Below the pieces are notes generated by a model. It was not told the DNA's origin and did no database searches. It saw nothing but the letters and a program-made list of their open reading frames with translations. A stretch of 64,000 nt of DNA from NCBI RefSeq assembly GCF_030817275.1, contig NZ_JAUSZD010000002.1, positions 5,084,001 to 5,148,000 of the forward strand, written 5' to 3'. Source of the DNA: Paenibacillus sp. V4I7 (GTDB lineage: Bacteria > Bacillota > Bacilli > Paenibacillales > NBRC-103111). This document shows positions 47,701 through 55,074 of the stretch, piece by piece; the stretch's first letter is position 1, and the number at the start of each line of letters is the position of its first letter. The position numbers and the translations under genes were made by a program.

Positions 47701-48760
47701 AATCGTCTTTGATCAGGTTCTCGACCATATACAGCGCTTCGCCAAGCGCCATATAATAACCGCCCCAGTCGCCCTGATGTCCGCCCCGCAGCACCAGTCG
47801 CGTATTGCCGTAATAATCTTTGACATGGTTATCGATCGTTTTAAAGATACGCTGAAGCGACGCCTTTTTCTCTTCTGGCGTTTTGGCCGGAGACCAATCG
47901 GACTTCAACACGTCGGCATAAAATTTTAGCTCTTCCGTATATTTGGCGATCACCATCTTGCCGCCAGCGCTTCCATCCACTTTGGCCGATAAATTGTTAA
48001 ACAGATTAACCTGCTCTTGCACGTAGCCATCGATCAGAGCCTGCTTCTCTGCATCCGTCAGATCAGGCACGGTCATGTTATCCGGATTCTGACCGGGCTT
48101 GAATTTAAAGCCCTGCTTTTCCCCATCCGCATAAATATAGGCTTGTGTATGGGTATAGGCGCTATAATAGCCCCTTGAAACAGTCGTCATACTGTTCCAG
48201 GGATGGGATTTAATCGTAATCTCGATCGTATCCTTCCCAACCGTTGATTCCAGCGGAAGCATGATCGTTTTGTAAAAAAAGCGGTTCGAAAGCACCCAGC
48301 CCGTGTTAATGGGTTCATAATCCCCGTTAGTTAAATATCCAATCTGCTCCCCGTTAATATGAATCATTTCGTTGGAGGTGGACGATTCTTCCCCCGAAAA
48401 TTTCACGGTGATATAGTTTCGGAGATACGGATCGACTTTCATTGTAAAAGTCAACTCCCCCCCGCCCCCATCAGCTGCGCGAATATTCGACACACGGGCT
48501 GTTTCGCCCATGAAACCGGTAATTACGCTCGTAAAGGCGTCCTTGAAGTTGTGAGCGCTTTCAGACACGGCATTGCCAAATATGATATTATCCTCATAAC
48601 CGTCAGTTGTCGGCCCTACTTCCGCATGCACCACCTTACCTGGCACGGGTGCGAGCCCCGGGAAAATCAACGCGGCGATCAAGAGAATAATCAATACCCT
48701 TCCGGCTTGTCGTTTCGTTTTCTTTACTCGTTTGAATACGTCCCATATGCGAACTTTCAT
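41753..48760 (-). CDS. Giant secreted multidomain protein with an unrecognised N-terminal (probably catalytic) region
   Basis: 2335 residues, ATG at 48760 after GGAGAA. Signal peptide 1-46. Residues about 50-930 form a region I cannot assign to a family: an N-terminal beta-rich part (NEMIHINGEQIGYL), a helix-rich part with toroid character (HQGDWGGYYMALGEALYM, YGEAANYLLVYFYK, YRGSMSGVNFRLKESYHY) and a beta-sandwich end (GKYFMIFNTTRDEYGNKM). Then: FnIII (about 935-1020), a DUF1349-like sandwich (1025-1220), FnIII (1230-1330), helical FIVAR-like (1350-1395), F5/8-type CBM (1397-1530), FIVAR (1535-1600), two cadherin/He_PIG-like Ig domains (1605-1775), LamG (1832-2023), FIVAR (2033-2093), OmpL47-like (2097-2250) and a C-terminal helical tail. 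The helix-rich plus sandwich build suggests a polysaccharide lyase or toroid glycosidase. No SLH or LPXTG. Function unknown. Confidence 0.8.
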   Translation of the reverse strand: MKVRIWDVFKRVKKTKRQAGRVLIILLIAALIFPGLAPVPGKVVHAEVGPTTDGYEDNIIFGNAVSESAHNFKDAFTSVITGFMGETARVSNIRAADGGGGELTFTMKVDPYLRNYITVKFSGEESSTSNEMIHINGEQIGYLTNGDYEPINTGWVLSNRFFYKTIMLPLESTVGKDTIEITIKSHPWNSMTTVSRGYYSAYTHTQAYIYADGEKQGFKFKPGQNPDNMTVPDLTDAEKQALIDGYVQEQVNLFNNLSAKVDGSAGGKMVIAKYTEELKFYADVLKSDWSPAKTPEEKKASLQRIFKTIDNHVKDYYGNTRLVLRGGHQGDWGGYYMALGEALYMVENLIKDDSVYGEAAFHAFLDEPFVTGTTAGEFSLAGKDWDDGELTRREAWERVMKANFDFARARLSYIYNQVVYMYEGAWKSHEGLRIIGSPFFEGKERSHRILLETLGIKPFLGEEVLVGPSGEELDLYHSLFAHDGSAVFTDDFVHIVGKGLAKSKLDAEGNVVRRLPYGKHYTGLTEAGLTRENGYVANYGEAANYLLVYFYKTLGHAGDEEVNDEILKAALTSIHARGFVRYQSLDGDGKRFMSAEQVTDERNQSFSGFMAYGARTGRGMSLQFASLEMAMAGNEQRYSGPEWDKYWQYAGEAVGFVQQQLADRQLLHVKDFGYRGSMSGVNFRLKESYHYITEGRADYGRFDGNVMAEVVLPHTDFDVYKPEEIAALEINPDDYEQFAWMDIDNMYVSVKDGDFRMMGELNFRNRGMASNGRLHVIKDNYDHVVQIATNNRFRYEDYYLRAPQIDWDYHSGSAQNLNWTGAPPVLAGEAVPASYQPGVGTINRDNFEFDNPYNNYPELSTSRYGKYFMIFNTTRDEYGNKMTYEVELPADFAGSEVLDLVTGTNVPVVNGKVTVQPKTAMVLKLTSDFELAPKPFHVDFVHALAGNGYVGITWKTTSGGQSYTIKRSEAEDGPYEIIAEGVIGNYYKDTTVHNGNVYYYKVSAVNGNGAGWDSWRAKADLTAPISGNTDEAWRDDRIGTTGGNAVIDGSSVSIDAVNGTGFGQGDDSHIYKRDINDSLHFVSRVAAGSSSVSAKIDSASGEASGIMMRDRLTKDKARYIYFGANENGDLVLQNRTRVSFAQFSIPVASPLNAKIQGYTAAEYPYVKLMRDHDSQTVYAFVSRDGANWTYVTKMSTLLPYAYYTGVTASDQAQFSEVTVKETPQGALSPFVVKVNDQATLYWNKPKQASWFNVYRTTDEAMSLTDPEFKPGTRELVDGSPWTLVLAETRATSYKETNLRYGSVYYKLLPIHGDGSVQPFSAVTSITADSFAIVMQGAQSLPAADYTKASFYLFHKELDRINEAMAQPEADEAALINEIYAAYELLVSFRVNLQKVQVEPSMVRASEKGWNNDNISEAQNGWFIFDGILTNITHTRSAVSWVDVDFGAGNEKAIDTFRYLPREGSATLLNRANNTVFKGSNDGVNWTNLHKITGVMEFKWYSGINPDPTPYRYIRIYDDHSGFVNFTEVEFLERGIDKTLLTHLLGEASAAIDANIYTAESLQPVEQAVPAATSTEGNVNANQEEVDAASANLLTALEGLEYVPGMPVLAAIGNKTVVAESNLTFKVRATNSTTQVVYGVEGLPAGASFNADTQTFNWTPSKEQSGVHSVTFTVTSGELASSQTIKITVKGQPIIAPDTMVELTAKKLFTYQVPASDPTGEELVYSVGELPAGALFDASAGVFSWTPGQADYGNYLVTFTVSNGRFAVSQTVDLKVNLNIHQPEDYTKGSYYLYMKEVKRITAEIVKPDANKAQLAAELDQAEMLLDHVPSSLYSFEGNTNNLFGSSHGIVEGAPVYTEGKIGQAINLNGTDDYVSLPSSHALSTSDAITVATWVNWKGGNQWQRIFDFGNDRNQYLFLTPRSGNNTLRFAIKNGGGEQMVQTSQLPANQWVHVAVTLGSGTAKLYVNGVQKATASNFTIKPSDFKPKVNYIGKSQWPDPLYNGMIDEFRVYNYVLGAEEIKSAMDNTAKKWIDNTLLPVLLAEASAIIVDQYTEESVAALEAAVSEAKLVSANANATQAEIDAAAAKLQESLEGLVFTITASLEPSVPNGRNGWYTTPVTVTLSTYGNVQYSLDDGTNWTVYEAPVALNQEGVNKILYRPVQKGEAKSLEVKIDITAPQVNIVGEASYTIDQMVTLTCSATDVTSSVYGTPCNQPLLQVKAYTLKAGQNSATVTVQDMAGLQTTVTHTFTVKATFDSLKTVTNAFLQQTGAKEWQTVAISYNQKLDQAKAAANNGKITAAKSMMADYIKQVTDQTGKYFTKEQADILIRWAQTII

Positions 48761-48889
48761 TAGACATTTCTCCTTCTTTTTTTGAGTGATTCTTCTTTTC
48801 CCAATCTTGCTTCGTATACTCTTGGTCTTGCCTCACCCCCTTTTCGGAGTACCTGCCATGCCAATATTCCGCGGAAGTAAATTCTCCTT

Positions 48890-49437
48890 TTAATAGAATT
48901 CAATGTTATATGCATGCTCGCCAATAACGAAATTACCGGACTCCGGGATCAGAATGTGCCGGCCATTGATTCTCAAATTATGGAACGTTACCCCATCAAC
49001 AATTCGAGTCTCGTCATAACCCTTAATGACGGACGGATTTTCGCAGGTTCCGGTGAACGTGACATTCTCGAAGCGGATGTTTTCCACCCGTTTGCCGGGG
49101 TCGGGTTATATTTCTTGTTGTGAAAGACACGGATATCGATTAGCCGTCCCATCTCGAATTGTTCGACCCGGATGTTCCTGAAGGTCACGTTCCGAACCGT
49201 ATTTTTATCCCCAACATTAATTGCCATACAGCCCCAGTATCCGTCCTGCGGTTCATGGTGCTCGAGTATATCGATATTATCGAACAGAAGGTTTTCAAGG
49301 ATATCTCCTTCACGCTGATGATACCCGTGTACGCCGATCATGACAGGATGGGCAACGTCCGCCCAAAGGACCGAGTTTCGCACGCCGTCTGCCGCATGAT
49401 TCAAATCTTCAAAAAAGATGCCCAACAGGTCGCCCAT
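48890..49437 (-). pseudogene. Right-handed beta-helix (pectin-lyase-fold) glycosidase, C-terminal remnant with a one-base frameshift
   Basis: Two minus-strand pieces read as one beta-helix tail: VLWADVAHPVMIGVHG, ILENLLFDNIDILEHHE, NTVRNVTFRNIRVEQFEMG, then VENIRFENVTFTGTCENPSV, and YNIEFY at the end. The repeated V-R-N-V-T-F-x-N-I pattern is typical of GH28-type and related helices. The frame breaks at the G run 49097-49100; one more base there gives N-P-T-P-G-K-R-V-E-N and joins the parts. About 180 residues remain, less than half of a usual enzyme, and the start runs into the 3' end of the gene upstream without a good ribosome-binding site. Confidence 0.72.
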
Positions 49438-49483
49438 CGCTGTTCCGCGATCTTTCGTATTTATGGTTATGTCCCTTGCAAGT

Positions 49484-51412
49484 TCATCTACTCTCGTCGT
49501 CTCCGCCAGATGTTAGGTTTAGTTCGAATTCTACTACCGCCTCCATGCCCACCCGGCGCAATACTTCAAGCCGGAAGGCTGTCGGCCACGCAACCAGCCA
49601 TTCCGAAACGCCGAACGGCTCCGCCCAACGGGTGTGAAAGAAGCCTTCGCTCTGGCTGCCCTCCGGACGCAACTTGCCATTGATCATCAGGCTGCCATCC
49701 GAAATGCCGATCGTCGCATTCGCCCATGCGGCAAGGGCTCTTTCGCGCCACAACGAGTTACCGGTGAGCGCGGCCAGCTCAAGCCAATCCTCGAAAAAAG
49801 CCAACGCAAACGGATCAAGATGATGGTGTTGAGTGGATACCGACGTGCCGCCAAACGTATCGTACCCGATTGCTCCCAGTCCGGTCCCTGCGTCATACCT
49901 GACCGTATGATGCCACTGCCATGTTGCCAAATACCAGGCGGCATGCTCCGCCCATTCGAGATACGTCTTCTTGCCGGTAACTCGGTACAGCGCAAGACCC
50001 GCTTTGAGCAAAGGAATTGCCGACTCCTTGTCTACGCAATAGGTATCCAGCGCCCCCGCCGTTGTGAAGCCGTTATCGAGCAGCTCCTGAATATAATAGC
50101 GGTAACCAAGATCCGCCCCATGAAGATAGGCTTCGTTGCCTGTAAGCTCGTATGCCTTGACCAGAGGCGGGACGAGGAAGCAGCCGACCGTGCCCTCCGG
50201 ATCATGCGGAGTTCCGTCATTCTTCCACGATTTCCCGATCCGTCCTTCCGGCGACTGTACGGATAAGACGAAATCGCAAATGCCGAGCGCGGTTTCGCGG
50301 TAGATCGGCCGCTCCACTCCGCATTTCCGGGCCAATTCTTCCGCCTCGAACAGGTTTAACGCAGCCGTGCCGAGGTTGCAGGCGTCCTGCACTTCCTGCT
50401 CTGCCGGCTTGAATTGCAGGACATAGTCGTACTCACAATGAATCATCCCGTTTGGCAGCCTTCCGCCGGCTGTCCAGCCGTCCAGCAGGGCGAGGCCTCT
50501 ACGAAGCGAATCCTCATTTCCGGAATTCAAATAATCTGCAAGCATCGAATTGGCCAGCGAGGCGTTCTGCCCGCACCAGCCGATTGCGTAATTACGAGCT
50601 TGTCGCCACTTCTCTCCGTCCCATTTTCTGCCGAGCGAGAATCCCCGAAAATCCCCGTCCTCGGCCCATAGGCCATTCTTGGCATACGCTATGCCTAGCT
50701 CCCAGATTCGTTCTGGATCGTACCATGCCCGAACCGGGCGCTTTTGCATCCGCCAAGCCTCTTCGAGCATCGTTCTCCACGCCGTGCGCGGCTCTGTGTA
50801 AGCATGAAGCGCCAGATAAGCACGGGCCGTAAACTTCTCGCCCGGCACAAAGTTCCTCTCCGCTTCGTATGCCTCGCCGTAACGGTCTCGGTCATCGTAG
50901 GTCGCAGGCGTCTCTGCCTCCGGCCAGATCAGCCGATGGATGACTCGTCCTCCAGCCGGCACGAGCGAGCAGGAAAAGCCTTGCATATCACGGGGAGGCT
51001 CGCCGAACAAGGCCACGGCGACACCGCCTCCCTCGGAGTAGGTTGCGCCGGCCACCGCCGTCCGATGCCACGCAAATACCCAAGGCTGTCCATCTCGCTC
51101 CAGCCCTTTCGGCTCCAGGCCGCTGCCCCAACCGTTCCCGTTGTAGGTGACGGAAGGAATCATATAATACTCAGGCTCGTAGTCGGCAGCGAAATCCATC
51201 GAAAACTTGCACGCAGCGGGCGTTTCGCCTCGATAGGTGAACTTCCGCGTCCACTGCACCAGTCCTTCCGTTAACTGTTCGAACAGATCAGTTACTGTGA
51301 AGCGCTCGTCCTCGAACGCCAAGACGTCGCCAATGGTCCTTTCGCCCAAGAGGAACCTATAGCCGTTGTCATTTTCACGTTGTTTCCAGTTGATCTTCAC
51401 CCTAATCACCAT
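49484..51412 (-). CDS. Putative (alpha/alpha)6-barrel glycosidase, family not recognised
   Basis: 642 residues; ATG at 51412 behind GGAAGAGA, with in-frame GTG alternatives a few codons in. No signal peptide, so probably cytoplasmic. An N-terminal beta-sandwich (about 1-200, YMIPSVTYNGNGWGSGL) precedes six or more helical hairpins (about 225-620), with NYAIGWCGQNASLANSML, LPNGMIHCEYDYVLQF, YCVDKESAIPLLKAGLALY, STQHHHLDPFALAFFEDWLE and SEGFFHTRWAEPFGVSEWLV. This resembles six-hairpin enzymes such as GH88/GH105, GH127 or the newer uronidase families, but I see no signature that decides. Aspartates and glutamates in the CEYD, VDKES and HLDPF segments are active-site candidates. It lies downstream of the propeller gene and may share a transcript with importer 3. 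Confidence 0.68.
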   Translation of the reverse strand: MVIRVKINWKQRENDNGYRFLLGERTIGDVLAFEDERFTVTDLFEQLTEGLVQWTRKFTYRGETPAACKFSMDFAADYEPEYYMIPSVTYNGNGWGSGLEPKGLERDGQPWVFAWHRTAVAGATYSEGGGVAVALFGEPPRDMQGFSCSLVPAGGRVIHRLIWPEAETPATYDDRDRYGEAYEAERNFVPGEKFTARAYLALHAYTEPRTAWRTMLEEAWRMQKRPVRAWYDPERIWELGIAYAKNGLWAEDGDFRGFSLGRKWDGEKWRQARNYAIGWCGQNASLANSMLADYLNSGNEDSLRRGLALLDGWTAGGRLPNGMIHCEYDYVLQFKPAEQEVQDACNLGTAALNLFEAEELARKCGVERPIYRETALGICDFVLSVQSPEGRIGKSWKNDGTPHDPEGTVGCFLVPPLVKAYELTGNEAYLHGADLGYRYYIQELLDNGFTTAGALDTYCVDKESAIPLLKAGLALYRVTGKKTYLEWAEHAAWYLATWQWHHTVRYDAGTGLGAIGYDTFGGTSVSTQHHHLDPFALAFFEDWLELAALTGNSLWRERALAAWANATIGISDGSLMINGKLRPEGSQSEGFFHTRWAEPFGVSEWLVAWPTAFRLEVLRRVGMEAVVEFELNLTSGGDDESR

Positions 51413-51648
51413 TCTCTTCCGATATTTAACCCGAGTAATCTTAAAGAGTGCAAGAAAAACGTTTCAATTCGCCATCGTCATCATACTTATAATCCCTTTG
51501 CATGCCCGGCGCAAAAATACACTACTTTCGGCGTCTCGCCTCCAAAGTTTATAGCGTTTCAAGCTTTATCCATCATCATGTTTTCCAATGCTATCGAGCA
51601 TTTTATTGCAGAATGCTTATTTGGAAATGCAACGGTTTTGAGATTTGA
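51413..51648. other. Intergenic region between the six-hairpin and propeller genes
   Basis: About 235 AT-rich bases. A weak minus-strand promoter candidate (TTGCGC, 17 bp, TATAAG) lies near 51490-51520. I see no hairpin or coding remnant. Confidence 0.35.
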
Positions 51649-52566
51649 TTAGCTTTCATCATCCGGTAATAACTTAAGTACAAAACTCTCGTTCCGGTCA
51701 CATGTCAGCAAGCCATCCAACACATCCAATCTGGCAACCTGAATCGAAGTACGGCGACACGGATAGGATCCGTCATCGAACCCGTCCACCCTGCCGGGAT
51801 GAGTAAAATAAAAGATATAGGCTTGATCTCCTTGGACGACCACGTCTGCGTGATTGGCGATCGTTCCGTCTTCCTCCCGCAAACCTGGTTTTTCAAGAAT
51901 TCGGCCTTGCCGCTCCCACTTATCCAAATCATCGGAACGGTAAACGCCTTGTCCTTTCCATTCATCTATGATCATCCAATAATAGCCTTTAAAGTGAAAC
52001 ACATTCGGTCCTTCATGTAAGACATCGGTAATCACTGGTCCAATTGGCTGCCAATTATACAGATCTTTGCTATCCGCAGCGTAGGTATGATTCCACTGTT
52101 TAAACCACATCCGAAACATGCCGTTCGGCAGTTGGTAAACACAGGCATCGATCACGTTCTCCTCACTAATACCAAGCGTAGACTCGAATTTCCAGTGAAT
52201 AAGGTCGGAGCTTGTATAATGCCTCATACGAGCCTTGCCCGACCAATCTTTCGGTACCCCATGGACATAACTGACATACATATGATAGAGCCCATCATGC
52301 CAAATGATTTCAGGCGCCCAGAACGTGTTTCTGCCCCATTCTGTTTCGAGACCTTCCAGTGTTCCACGGTATAACCAGGTTGAGCCGCCATCCGAAGAAG
52401 AAGCGACACCGAGATCAGTGCCATGCACCCATCCGAATTTCGGACCTTCCTGCGTTGCCCGGCGATTCGTATAGATCATCCACCATTCTTGTGCCTCTCT
52501 GTTCCAGACTAGAACGGGATCGGCAGCCCCGTCATAAATCGGATCCCTAAATAAAGGAGCATTCAT
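51649..52566 (-). CDS. GH43-type five-bladed beta-propeller glycosidase
   Basis: 305 residues from the ATG at 52566, six bases after AAGGAGGT. No signal peptide. The three acidic positions of the GH43 clan are in order: Asp in GAADPVLVW (about 13), Asp in VIDACVYQ (about 140) and Glu in LHEGPNVFHF (about 186). Blade motifs such as EWWMIYTNRR, GLYHMYVSYV and YTSSDLIHWKFE support the fold. At about 300 residues it has no extra sandwich domain, unlike the broken GH43 at 7-8.4 kb. It probably removes arabinose or xylose, or has another specificity within the furanosidase clan, from sugars brought in by importer 3. Confidence 0.78.
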   Translation of the reverse strand: MNAPLFRDPIYDGAADPVLVWNREAQEWWMIYTNRRATQEGPKFGWVHGTDLGVASSSDGGSTWLYRGTLEGLETEWGRNTFWAPEIIWHDGLYHMYVSYVHGVPKDWSGKARMRHYTSSDLIHWKFESTLGISEENVIDACVYQLPNGMFRMWFKQWNHTYAADSKDLYNWQPIGPVITDVLHEGPNVFHFKGYYWMIIDEWKGQGVYRSDDLDKWERQGRILEKPGLREEDGTIANHADVVVQGDQAYIFYFTHPGRVDGFDDGSYPCRRTSIQVARLDVLDGLLTCDRNESFVLKLLPDDES

Positions 52567-52599
52567 ATATATACCTCCTTGTCCTATCGGACCGCTATT

Positions 52600-52700
52600 A
52601 TACTTCAAGTACCCAGTAATTCTGGTCCGCATAGAAGCCTTCCAAGCGATCCAGATCGCCGCTCGCATACACATCGAAGCCGGTCGCTTTTCCGTACTCC
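52600..52700 (-). pseudogene. Short GH43 remnant
   Basis: The reading GKATGFDVYASGDLDRLEGF then YADQNYWVLEV and a stop resembles the GFDVYxSxDLxxWEGP...ADxNYWAPEV stretch near the N-terminus of GH43 enzymes, shortened between the two halves. Nothing else of the gene survives. Confidence 0.5.
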
Positions 52701-52713
52701 TTATTTAGCTCTG

Positions 52714-53034
52714 AATACAGTAATAGATTGTTTGGGAAAATCGTATTGAAAACTGCTGCTTTCCGTACCATCAACAAGGTTTTTATGGCAACATAATGCG
52801 GGTTGCGGGTGTTTAAGGGATCACTCTTTTCTATGGTGATTTCTGACTTACCGCCGCCTCTTTCGATTTTTTCCAGGCTGTTAACGCATGGTATTCCGCA
52901 TGATCGATCGGATCATATTCAAATGAGCGGTTCTGAACGAGCTCTGCGTAAAGCCCGCCGTCCGCCTCGTGATTCAAATCCTCGCTTGAGCCCAGTAATT
53001 AGCCGGTCTCAAGCTGTTTTGACTTTCATTTTGA
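52714..53034 (-). pseudogene. GH51 alpha-L-arabinofuranosidase remnant with large internal deletion
   Basis: Directly after the importer 3 permease is a GH51 N-terminus: MIKMKVKT, an in-frame stop, then SEDLNHEADGGLYAELVQN followed by RSFEY. After the A run near 52866 the frame shifts, giving IERGGGKSEITIEKSDPLNT and RNPHYVAI, typical of GH51. Then it jumps to what looks like a C-terminus, NLVDGTESSSFQYDFPKQS, ITVFRAK and stop (about 52714). Roughly 400 residues with both catalytic Glu are missing. A stop, a frameshift and a deletion mark it as long dead. Confidence 0.72.
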
Positions 53035-53038
53035 TCAT

Positions 53039-53962
53039 TTATTCTTTAACGGAACCAAGCAACACGCCTTTAATGAAATACCGCTGTGCAAACGGATAAA
53101 TAATAATCATCGGAATCGATGAGATGACCATCGCCGCCAGCTGAAGGGTACGGGCTGTAACTGTTCCTTGACCTTGAGCAACGGAGTAAAGCTGTGCGAG
53201 AGCGGGATTGTTGTCATTCACGGTGTTAGCCATCTGTTCAATCGCATTAGACGACTGAATCAGCTTTAAGATCAAATATTGCAGCGTCTGCAAGTCAGGG
53301 GATTGGGTAAAATACAGCGTCGTTCCGTAATCGTTCCATACGCCGACAGCCGTGAAAACCGAAAGAGCGGCCAAAACCGGCTTCGATAACGGGACGACGA
53401 TTCGGAAGAATATAGTGTACTCATTCGCTCCATCCATCTTGGCCGATTCAAACAGCGCATCGGGAATCGCCTTGAAATTTGCATTGAAAATAATGACGTT
53501 CCAAAATCCGAGAAAAAGTCCGGGGAGGATGTAAACCCAGTAGGAATCATACAACCCGAGCCAATTCATCAGCATAAAGGAAGGAATCAGCCCGCCGCTA
53601 AAGTACATGCTCGTAAAGCCGATTGCCACATACCACATTTTGCCTTTTAAGTAAGAGCGGGAAAAGGCGTAAGAAAACATCGCCGTATACAGAATAGAGA
53701 CAACCGTCACAATCACAGTCCGCGACGCGCTAATCCAGGCTGCCTTAAGCATTCCCGGGTCCGCCATCACCGACTGCCAGCTCGCCCAGGTAAATTCCCT
53801 TGGAAATAAAAATATCGGTCCGCGTACCAGATTGTCGCCTGTATTCAAAGAGTTAACGACTGAAAACCAAATCGGATACACCGTCAAGAGCATCACAATC
53901 ACCATGATGATGACATTCGATGCCGAAAAAATACGTTCTCCCCAGCTCCTGCCCCCGACCAT
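53039..53962 (-). CDS. ABC sugar permease, LplC/YtcP type (module 3)
   Basis: 307 residues from the ATG at 53962, seven bases after AGGAGGT. Six membrane segments, YPIWFSVVNSLNTGDNLV after the first, EAA loop at ALFESAKMDGANEYTIFFR with IVPLSKPVLAALS, ending YFIKGVLLGSVKE. Last intact gene of operon 3; the broken GH51 follows at once. Confidence 0.93.
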   Translation of the reverse strand: MVGGRSWGERIFSASNVIIMVIVMLLTVYPIWFSVVNSLNTGDNLVRGPIFLFPREFTWASWQSVMADPGMLKAAWISASRTVIVTVVSILYTAMFSYAFSRSYLKGKMWYVAIGFTSMYFSGGLIPSFMLMNWLGLYDSYWVYILPGLFLGFWNVIIFNANFKAIPDALFESAKMDGANEYTIFFRIVVPLSKPVLAALSVFTAVGVWNDYGTTLYFTQSPDLQTLQYLILKLIQSSNAIEQMANTVNDNNPALAQLYSVAQGQGTVTARTLQLAAMVISSIPMIIIYPFAQRYFIKGVLLGSVKE

Positions 53963-53996
53963 ACCAGACACCTCCTATAAGTAATTTCGTATATGT

Positions 53997-54980
53997 CTAA
54001 AACAAACCTGATTTTGTCAGCTTCTTGGACAAATAGTTGGCTCCAAGCAACAGAAACAGCGCAAACACCGATTTCATCAAACCGATCGCCGTGGCGGAAG
54101 CAAACTGGAACTCTTTAAGTCCCTGTTGATACACGAAAGTATCGATAACCTGACTCGTCGGTATGTTCAATGGATTTTGGAAGACAAAAATTTGTGTAAA
54201 GTTATTGTTTAGCATGCCGCTTATGGCGAAGATGATCAGAATCATCAAAGTAGGCATAATGCCTGGCAGCGTAATATGCCACATCCGTTTTAACCGGCCC
54301 GCGCCGTCGATGGCGGCAGCCTCATATAGAGACTGGTCGATGCCGGCCATGGCAGCCAAATACAAGATGGCGCCCCAGCCTATTTCTTTCAATAAATTAG
54401 TCCCGATGGCGATGCCCCAGAAATATTTGGGTTCACCCAGAAATAGAATGGGCTCATTGATCAAGCCTAGCTTCAGAAGCAAATAATTGACAATGCCGCC
54501 GTCCGGATTGAGCAGCGTAATAAACAATCCGCCGAAGATAACCCAGGACAGGAAATGCGGCATATACGTGACGGTCTGTATCAATGATTTAAACTTGGCA
54601 TTCCGGATCTCGTTTAACAGCAGCGCGAAGATCACGGTTGCCGGGATCCCGATCAGCGAGCCAAAGAGATTGATTCCGAGCGTATTTTTCACCACAGCCC
54701 AAAACTCAAAGTGGTGGAAAAACGTCATAAAGTTTTCGAAATTGTTCCATTGGCTCGTAAAAATACCTTTGATTCCAGTGATGGGGTCGTAAGCCTTGAA
54801 TGCCATTAACAGCCCGTACATAGGGACAAAGTCGAATATGAAAATAATAATAATTGCTGGCCAGAGCATCGTCTTGAGCTCAAATTGAGTTCGAAAATCG
54901 TACCCAAGCCTGAATGATTTTTTGCTTTTATTTGCTCTTGCTTCAGGGATGTGTCCCTTATAGGCGCTTCTCGCCATCAT
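53997..54980 (-). CDS. ABC sugar permease, LplB type (module 3)
   Basis: 327 residues from the ATG at 54980 (GGGAGGGACGA spacing); the longer open frame upstream lacks a site. DFVPMYGLLMAFKAYDPITG in place of the usual YVPLWG form, YMPHFLSWVIFGGL, and EAA loop SLYEAAAIDGAGRLKRMW with ITLPGIMPTL. It starts about 95 bp after the binding protein. Confidence 0.93.
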   Translation of the reverse strand: MMARSAYKGHIPEARANKSKKSFRLGYDFRTQFELKTMLWPAIIIIFIFDFVPMYGLLMAFKAYDPITGIKGIFTSQWNNFENFMTFFHHFEFWAVVKNTLGINLFGSLIGIPATVIFALLLNEIRNAKFKSLIQTVTYMPHFLSWVIFGGLFITLLNPDGGIVNYLLLKLGLINEPILFLGEPKYFWGIAIGTNLLKEIGWGAILYLAAMAGIDQSLYEAAAIDGAGRLKRMWHITLPGIMPTLMILIIFAISGMLNNNFTQIFVFQNPLNIPTSQVIDTFVYQQGLKEFQFASATAIGLMKSVFALFLLLGANYLSKKLTKSGLF

Positions 54981-55074
54981 TCGTCCCTCCCCCGGAAAAC
55001 AATGATAATGCCAAAGTGCAGCATGGAAAGACACACGCACTTTGGCACTATTCATCGTTCAAATCATGCGATTA

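Noticed and set aside
52803..53099. Plus-strand open frame of 98 codons
   Set aside because: It overlaps the GH51 remnant and the permease 3' end on the other strand; the minus-strand reading has clear homology and this one has none.
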